In this document: in pieces, positions 59,265 to 64,000 of the stretch
Layout: each line of letters starts with the position of its first letter
How positions within the stretch are numbered: position 1 is the stretch's first letter
Made by a program: the position numbers and the translations under genes
Notes under the pieces: generated by a model
Seen by the model: only the letters and a program-made list of their open reading frames with translations
Databases searched by the model: none
Told to the model about the DNA's origin: nothing
Assembly: GCA_934271065.1 (NCBI GenBank)
Contig: CAKQQQ010000005.1
Location: 1 to 64,000 of the forward strand
DNA: 64,000 bases
From: an uncultured Clostridia bacterium
GTDB lineage: Bacteria; Bacillota; Clostridia; Christensenellales; Borkfalkiaceae
Reading direction: 5' to 3'

Positions 59265-59948
59265 TTACTTCGCGCCTTCTATTCTGCGCTTTGGGCGAGA
59301 GTCCACACTCTCGAAATAATCGCTTGCGACGGAGCGCGCCGCCGACTTTTTCAAAGCCGCGTTCTCGGCTTCAAGGCGTTTTACCTTTAATTCGAGCGCG
59401 GCGTTTTTGGTTTTAAGATCGGCGGCGATACGCTCGTATAGGGCGTTTATCTCCGCTTTCAACTTCTCTAAAACCACGTCGCCGCGTTTGGAATACGGGT
59501 TATAGCACTCGCCCCGTTCCCTTTTTATCTCGGCGACGACGCTCTCTACGGTTTCGCGGTCGCTCACGAGCATACTGCGGTACTTGTTCTGATACCTGAG
59601 CGCGGTTTTGGCGTCTTTCGCGATAAGGCTTATACTGCCGCGCACCGACCTGCCGTCGGTCGCCTTAATCAAAATCTTTTTGAGCATAACGCGCGCTTCG
59701 GCTTTGTCGAATTCGACTATTTTTCCGACTTGCGGTTTATTGCCGCCGCAAACCTTCGCGCCGTACCGCTTATCCGCCGCCGCCCGTTTAGCCGCCGCGT
59801 AATAAGCGTTTCTCACGCTGCCCTTAGCCATACCGTACTCCGCGGCAAATTCTTCAAACACCGCCGTGAGCGGTCTGCCTTTCTTTTTCGCTTCCGTCGC
59901 GGCGGAAAACAATTTTTTCGCGCGTTCGTCCGTCATAGTATCTTTCAT
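59265..59948 (-). CDS. Putative DNA-binding protein with coiled-coil C-terminus
   Basis: A 227-residue, very basic protein. Residues 12-55 (AAKKKGRPLTAVFEEFAAEYGMAKGSVRNAYY) look like a helix-turn-helix that recurs in uncharacterised clostridial proteins with a GRAKGSVRNYYY core. Residues 85-140 are a Lys/Arg-rich middle, and about 150-210 form a coiled coil (LKTKNAALELKVKRLEAENAALKK). The function is unknown; a nucleoid or transcription role is an inference. GGGAGGAG lies upstream of the ATG. It is transcribed alone and divergently from the gene at 60027. Confidence 0.7.
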   Translation of the reverse strand: MKDTMTDERAKKLFSAATEAKKKGRPLTAVFEEFAAEYGMAKGSVRNAYYAAAKRAAADKRYGAKVCGGNKPQVGKIVEFDKAEARVMLKKILIKATDGRSVRGSISLIAKDAKTALRYQNKYRSMLVSDRETVESVVAEIKRERGECYNPYSKRGDVVLEKLKAEINALYERIAADLKTKNAALELKVKRLEAENAALKKSAARSVASDYFESVDSRPKRRIEGAK

Positions 59949-60026
59949 AAACTCCTCCCGTACGAATTATCGACGCAAGGCGCGCGCGTTATACATATAA
60001 CTTAAAATACGACAATATATTGTATT

Positions 60027-60947
60027 ATGAAATACTATCTGTATTCGCGGACGGCGGCAGTCGTAAAGATAAACGGCAAATTCAGGGGCGTTACCGACGG
60101 CAATTATTTTGCCTTTCAGGCGGACGAAGCCCTGCTCGAAGTCACGCCGCTCGACGATCGGTTCTCCGCCGTAACGTCTCTGCTCGGCGGCGCGCCGGAG
60201 AGTTCGGAGACGATGAAAGTCTACGATATGCGCGGCGGGTATCTGCTTATACCGTCGTTCCGCCACGCGCTGACGAGCGAGTTCAAACTGCTGTTCAGGG
60301 GCAGAAAGGAGTTTTCGCGCGGCACGGTTGCGGTAACCTGTTACAGAGAGACGGGCGTAAGGCTCGTTATAGAGACCGAGCGGGATATGTTCGTCGAAAC
60401 TCTGCCGTTTATACCTACCGACGCGCGGTTCGATTACCTTACCGAAAACGGCAACGAATACCTTACCGCGGTAATAATAGGCAGGCGCACGCTCGTGTGC
60501 GCGTATAAAATAAGCGACGCGATAACGCCCGCGCTTAAAAGAACGTGCGACGATTACTCGTTCGCGCCGCCGTATTTGACGCTCGTAGAAAACGCGGACG
60601 ATATACTCGGGCATACGATAATTTCAAAATGGAAGTTTTCGGACGGAGTGGTCGGCGCGACGCTTTCGGTAAGGCGCAAGCGGGATATATACTCGCTGAA
60701 CGAAAAACTGTTGCCGTACGCCTTTTTCGAAGAATTGCTTTGCGGCGGAGACGTAACCGACTTCTTAACGCCGAAAATCAAGCCGCGCGCGGGCGAGTTC
60801 AAAGAGTTTTTCGGCGAGTTCAAAGCCGTTCTGCCGCCGCCCGATTTCGTTTCGCCCGATTTCGTAACCTTGCTCTACGACGACAAGGTGGAATACGCCG
60901 ACGTCAAAACTGCGGGCGGACTTATAGAAAACGTCATTTTGACTTGA
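60027..60947 (+). CDS. Hypothetical cytosolic protein
   Basis: A 306-residue protein of unrecognised family. No membrane segment or signal peptide. The N-terminus (KYYLYSRTAAVVKINGKFRGVTDGNYFAFQ) reads like a small beta-sandwich of the PEGA/Ig-like type, and the rest alternates short beta strands with two helical segments near 215-250. No Shine-Dalgarno is visible; TATATT lies five bases before the ATG but without a -35. The stop codon overlaps the -35 box of the next gene. Confidence 0.65.
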   Translation: MKYYLYSRTAAVVKINGKFRGVTDGNYFAFQADEALLEVTPLDDRFSAVTSLLGGAPESSETMKVYDMRGGYLLIPSFRHALTSEFKLLFRGRKEFSRGTVAVTCYRETGVRLVIETERDMFVETLPFIPTDARFDYLTENGNEYLTAVIIGRRTLVCAYKISDAITPALKRTCDDYSFAPPYLTLVENADDILGHTIISKWKFSDGVVGATLSVRRKRDIYSLNEKLLPYAFFEELLCGGDVTDFLTPKIKPRAGEFKEFFGEFKAVLPPPDFVSPDFVTLLYDDKVEYADVKTAGGLIENVILT

Positions 60948-60973
60948 CAAAACGCGGCGTTTCGTGTTAAACT
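60944..60973 (+). promoter_or_regulatory. Near-leaderless promoter of yugP-like gene
   Basis: TTGACA (60944-60949), 18-bp spacer, TAAACT (60968-60973), nine bases before the ATG at 60983. The expected leader is about three bases with no Shine-Dalgarno. The -35 box contains the TGA of the upstream gene. Confidence 0.75.
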
Positions 60974-60982
60974 GTACGCGAT

Positions 60983-61720
60983 ATGTGGTTCTATATTATT
61001 TATTATATTTCCGGTATAATTTTAATCCCCGGTCTGATTTTCGCTTTCGTGGCGCAAATTCTCGTAAAAACTACCTATAAAAAGTATTCCAAACGCTCGG
61101 CAAGTTCCGGCATAACCGCGGACGAGATGAGCCGTATGTTTATGGAACGTTACGACTGTAACGGCGTTACCGTAAGACCGATAGAAAGGCATCTTACGGA
61201 CAATTACAACCCGTCGAACGACGTGTTATCGCTCTCGCAGGACGTATACGGCAGTTCGAGTATCGCCGCGCTCGGCGTAGCCGCGCACGAATGCGGCCAC
61301 GCGCGCCAGCAGCACGAAGGCAGTTTTTTAATGAAACTCCGTTCTTTTCTCGTGCCGGTAACGAATATCGGTTCGATGCTCGCCGTGCCGGTAGCCGTTA
61401 TAGGCGTAGTTATAGAAGCCATGCTCGGCGGGGCGGGTACGAGCGGCAACGCGGGTACTTATATACTCTGCGTCGGCGTGATTCTTTACTCGCTGACGAC
61501 TATCTTTTCGTTGATTACCCTGCCCGTCGAAATCGGCGCGTCGGCGCGCGCGATGAAAATGCTTGACGAGCAGAACGTACTCGAACGCAGCGAACGCCGC
61601 GGCGCGCGCAAGGTTCTTACCGCCGCCGCTTTAACTTACGTCGCCGCCCTGCTCGTGTCTTTACTGTACCTTCTCAGGTTCTTGCTTATAATCGCGAGCG
61701 TGAGAAGAAGAAAAGACTGA
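60983..61720 (+). CDS. YugP-like zinc metallopeptidase (membrane)
   Basis: A 245-residue integral membrane protein. One N-terminal helix (about 3-25) precedes a cytosolic segment with the zinc motif HECGH in AAHECGHARQQHEG (about 103-107). Further helices lie near 125-150, 158-180 and 215-240. The pattern LIPGLIFAFVAQ...NYNPSNDVLSLS is typical of the YugP family (PF04298). Its substrates are not established. The mRNA is predicted to start within three bases of the ATG. Confidence 0.9.
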   Translation: MWFYIIYYISGIILIPGLIFAFVAQILVKTTYKKYSKRSASSGITADEMSRMFMERYDCNGVTVRPIERHLTDNYNPSNDVLSLSQDVYGSSSIAALGVAAHECGHARQQHEGSFLMKLRSFLVPVTNIGSMLAVPVAVIGVVIEAMLGGAGTSGNAGTYILCVGVILYSLTTIFSLITLPVEIGASARAMKMLDEQNVLERSERRGARKVLTAAALTYVAALLVSLLYLLRFLLIIASVRRRKD

Positions 61721-61757
61721 AAATCGCGAAAAGCGTAAAATTTTACGGTAATAACAC

Positions 61758-61790
61758 GGTCGCCCGAAAGCGTTACGCTTTCGGGCGACC
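61758..61790. terminator. Terminator between yugP-like gene and pgcA
   Basis: Fifteen-base-pair stem GGTCGCCCGAAAGCG (61758-61772) with its complement (61776-61790), loop TTA, then TTTTGGTTTT. Convergent genes end on both sides. Confidence 0.85.
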
Positions 61791-61810
61791 TTTTGGTTTT
61801 ATTCAAGTTT

Positions 61811-63544
61811 TTATTCCGCGGCAAGCAACTCGTTAAAGTTGGCGCGCAGTTCTTCTATCGCTTTATCGGCGTGGGCTTTGTCTTTCGCCTTTACCGAATA
61901 ATAGATTTTAAGTTTAGGTTCAGTTCCGCTCGGTCTCAGACATATAAACCCGCCGCTCAACAATTCGTAATACAGACAGTTTACTCCGCCGATGTCGAGT
62001 TTTTTAACTTCTCCGCCCGAAGTCCTTTCGCCTTTAAGATAATCGCGAACCGCGCTTATAGAGTAGATACCCACGTTTTCGACTTTCTTTTCGCGCATTC
62101 TTTCGACGGCGGCGTTCATATCGCTCATCGCGTTAAGACCGGAATATTTAACGCTGTCGGTAACGTCGGCAACGTAGCCGTACTTATCGTAAATCTCTTT
62201 AAGTCTGCCGTAAACGCTCTTGCCTACGCTCTGGTAATAACAGGTCATTTCGGCAAACAGCATACTCGCGACGACCGCGTCTTTATCGCGCGCGTGCGTG
62301 CCGCGAAGGTAGCCGCAACTCTCTTCGAAACCGAATATGAACGTATGCGAGCCGTCGGCTTCGTATTCCTTTATCTTTTCGCCGATAAACTTAAAGCCTA
62401 CGGGCGTTTCGACGAGTTCGACGCCGTAATTGTCGCACACGAGCGCGGCAAGCCCCGTAGAAACGAAACTCTTTATAACCACGCCGTTAGTCGGGGTTTT
62501 GTTTTCCGCCCTGAGCCGTAACAAAATATAGTCGAGCAGTAATACGCCCGTCTGATTGCCCGTAAGCGCGACGAATTCGCCGTCGTCGTTCCTTACGGCA
62601 ACGCCGAGTCTGTCGCAGTCGGGATCGGTGCCGAACACCACGTCGGCTTTTATTTTATCGGCAAGCGCGATGCCCATCTTCAAAGTCTCTTTGAATTCGG
62701 GGTTCGGCACTTCCACCGTGGAAAAGTCGGGATCGGGGTTCGTCTGTTCTTCGACGGGCGTAACCCGTATTTTCAGGCGTTTGAGAATCGTGGTTACGGG
62801 TACGAAACCGCTGCCGTGAACGGGCGTGTACACGATTTTGATTTTCTTTCCGACTTCTTTTACCGCTTTTTTGGAGAGCGTAAGTTTTACGAGTTCGTCG
62901 TAATAACTCTTCTCCGTGCGCTTATCGATGACGGACAGCGCGGCGGGATTGCCGCGTTTTTTAATCTCTTTGACCTGCGTCTCTTTTACCGAGAAATAGT
63001 CGGTTACGGCGGATATGTATTTAACGACTTCGGCGGTGTCTTCCACGCTCATCTGCGCGCCGTCCGCGCCGTATACCTTATAGCCGTTGTATTCTTTGGG
63101 GTTATGGCTTGCCGTTATCATTATTCCGGCGCAACAACCGAGTTTTCTTACCGCGTACGAGAGCATAGGTACGGGGCGCGGTTCGGGATAGACGTAGACC
63201 TTTATATCGTTATACAAAAGCACGCCCGCAGCCGTCCGCGCGAAAAGTTCGCTGTTGCGGCGCGTGTCGTAAGAAATCGCCACGCCTTTCTTCATCGCGG
63301 AATAACCTTTCGCTTTAATAAATTCCGCCAGCCCCTGCGTAGCGCGGCGGACGGTGTAGATATTCATTTTGTTAGTGCCGTAGCCGATAATTCCGCGCAT
63401 ACCCGCCGTGCCGAATTCGAGTTCCGCGCCGAACGCGTACTCTATCGCCTTATCGTCGTCGGATATTTCGCGCAGTTCTTTAACCCCTTCGGGACAAAGA
63501 TACGGGCTGGTAAGCCAATTGTCGTAAACTACCTTATAATCCAT
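61811..63544 (-). CDS. pgcA: Phosphoglucomutase/phosphomannomutase
   Basis: 577 residues from the ATG at 63544; the longer frame begins at a TTG (63634) and adds 30 residues without family similarity. The alpha-D-phosphohexomutase motifs are in order: phosphoserine loop TASHNP (S146), metal loop GTDPDCDRLG, GFEESCGYLRG sugar loop and C-terminal phosphate loop RPSGTEPK. It interconverts glucose-1-phosphate and glucose-6-phosphate for wall glycolipid and storage-sugar synthesis. The promoter at 63662 gives a leader of about 110 nt; the ribosome site (GGGGG) is atypical. Confidence 0.94.
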   Translation of the reverse strand: MDYKVVYDNWLTSPYLCPEGVKELREISDDDKAIEYAFGAELEFGTAGMRGIIGYGTNKMNIYTVRRATQGLAEFIKAKGYSAMKKGVAISYDTRRNSELFARTAAGVLLYNDIKVYVYPEPRPVPMLSYAVRKLGCCAGIMITASHNPKEYNGYKVYGADGAQMSVEDTAEVVKYISAVTDYFSVKETQVKEIKKRGNPAALSVIDKRTEKSYYDELVKLTLSKKAVKEVGKKIKIVYTPVHGSGFVPVTTILKRLKIRVTPVEEQTNPDPDFSTVEVPNPEFKETLKMGIALADKIKADVVFGTDPDCDRLGVAVRNDDGEFVALTGNQTGVLLLDYILLRLRAENKTPTNGVVIKSFVSTGLAALVCDNYGVELVETPVGFKFIGEKIKEYEADGSHTFIFGFEESCGYLRGTHARDKDAVVASMLFAEMTCYYQSVGKSVYGRLKEIYDKYGYVADVTDSVKYSGLNAMSDMNAAVERMREKKVENVGIYSISAVRDYLKGERTSGGEVKKLDIGGVNCLYYELLSGGFICLRPSGTEPKLKIYYSVKAKDKAHADKAIEELRANFNELLAAE

Positions 63545-63661
63545 CTCGGAAAACCCCCGATCAGCCGCGTTCACGGCGTTAAACCCCGCCGCCCGACCGA
63601 TAAACCGAACGTATCGGCGCGACGAAAATTCCAACGCGTCTTTCGCGGATATTTATACCGT

Positions 63662-63690
63662 AATTATAACCTTTTTACGCGCGTTTGTCA
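63662..63690 (-). promoter_or_regulatory. Promoter of pgcA
   Basis: Minus-strand TTGACA (63690-63685), 17-bp spacer, TATAAT (63667-63662). Confidence 0.85.
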
Positions 63691-63730
63691 AAAAATATTC
63701 GGCGTTTCGGTTACATTTTCGTTTCTTTCG

Positions 63731-63759
63731 TTTACTTTTGCCGCGATAACTGTTAAAAT
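63731..63759 (+). promoter_or_regulatory. Promoter of ung
   Basis: TTTACT (63731-63736), 17-bp spacer, TAAAAT (63754-63759), 31 bp before the ATG. Confidence 0.6.
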
Positions 63760-63790
63760 GGTAATATAAGTTGGAGCATAGGAGAAGAAA

Positions 63791-64000
63791 ATGGTAAAGA
63801 TCGGCAACGACTGGGACGAAGTTTTACACGATTTATTCGTCGGTAAAAACTACGCGGCGATACGCGAATTTCTTAAACGGGAATATTCCGAACGAGAAAT
63901 TTATCCGCCTGCGGAAGATATTTTCAACGCGTTCAGGCTGACGGCGTATCACGACGTAAAGGCGGTCATTCTCGGGCAAGACCCGTACCACGAGCCTGAT
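63791..64000 (+). CDS. ung: Uracil-DNA glycosylase, 5' part (cut by the window end)
   Basis: The first 70 codons are present. The frame begins [14 protein letters not shown] and reaches the catalytic water-activating loop GQDPYH (63-68), diagnostic of family 1 uracil-DNA glycosylase, which removes uracil from DNA in base excision repair. [17 protein letters not shown] matches the family exactly in form. GGAG lies nine bases before the ATG. The rest of the gene is outside the window. Confidence 0.95.
   Translation, partial: MVKIGNDWDEVLHDLFVGKNYAAIREFLKREYSEREIYPPAEDIFNAFRLTAYHDVKAVILGQDPYHEPD

Overview
The window reads as a chromosome segment of a strictly anaerobic, low-to-mid GC member of the Bacillota, class Clostridia, possibly an uncultured Christensenellales-like gut lineage. 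The support is pyruvate:ferredoxin oxidoreductase, a glycyl-radical enzyme with its activase, an FprA flavodiiron protein, FeoAB, AddAB, RqcH, YugP, a PdaB-like deacetylase, strong Shine-Dalgarno sites and very regular TTGACA-N17-TATAAT promoters. The genus is an inference. No rRNA, tRNA, CRISPR array, phage or complete insertion sequence was seen; the only mobile-looking DNA is two copies of a short MITE-like repeat.

Layout. 1-350: leader of a gene beyond the left edge, plus a terminator. 351-3538 (minus): kinase-like, membrane and FTR-like genes, then PopT/DUF368. 3628-4359 (plus): TtcA-like tRNA thiolase. 4481-11985 (minus): a tight run sbcD/yhaO-like, sbcC/yhaN-like, feoA, feoB, rluA-type, fprA, joining DNA repair, ferrous iron uptake and O2/NO detoxification. 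12069-15262 (minus): tig, clpP, clpX. 15454-17130 (plus): rqcH. 17269-21042 (minus): a glycyl-radical diol-dehydratase-like enzyme, its activase and a GlcG/HbpS-like protein. 21327-22022: a membrane protein. 22162-27318 (minus): tsaD, prfB, secA.

27716-29421 (plus): a NifU-like protein and a GGGtGRT protein, a conserved pair of unknown function and the best candidate for an undescribed system here. 29812-33751: a PHP-like protein that has lost its metal-site residues, then three envelope proteins. 33923-42395: a short alanyl-tRNA synthetase, addB, addA. 42598-46122: pyruvate:ferredoxin oxidoreductase behind its own promoter. 46302-51993: nrdR with a lipoprotein, DUF1294, an SGNH hydrolase, GAPDH, a zinc-ribbon membrane protein, an SSB-like protein and a PdaB-like deacetylase.

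52413-57783: a cupin-XRE regulator with predicted operators heading a potABCD polyamine transporter. 57809-59147: a TPP riboswitch and a ThiT transporter with an extra N-terminal membrane domain. 59265-64000: a DNA-binding-like protein, an unknown protein, YugP, phosphoglucomutase and the start of ung.

Small-scale architecture is unusual. At least two promoters sit so close to their start codons that the mRNAs should be leaderless. Two genes have their ribosome-binding site inside a terminator-like hairpin. Three different short tandem repeats (17, 22 and 35 bp) lie at stop codons just before terminators. Most gene identities rest on clear family motifs; the GRE substrate, the GGGtGRT pair and several membrane proteins remain functionally open.
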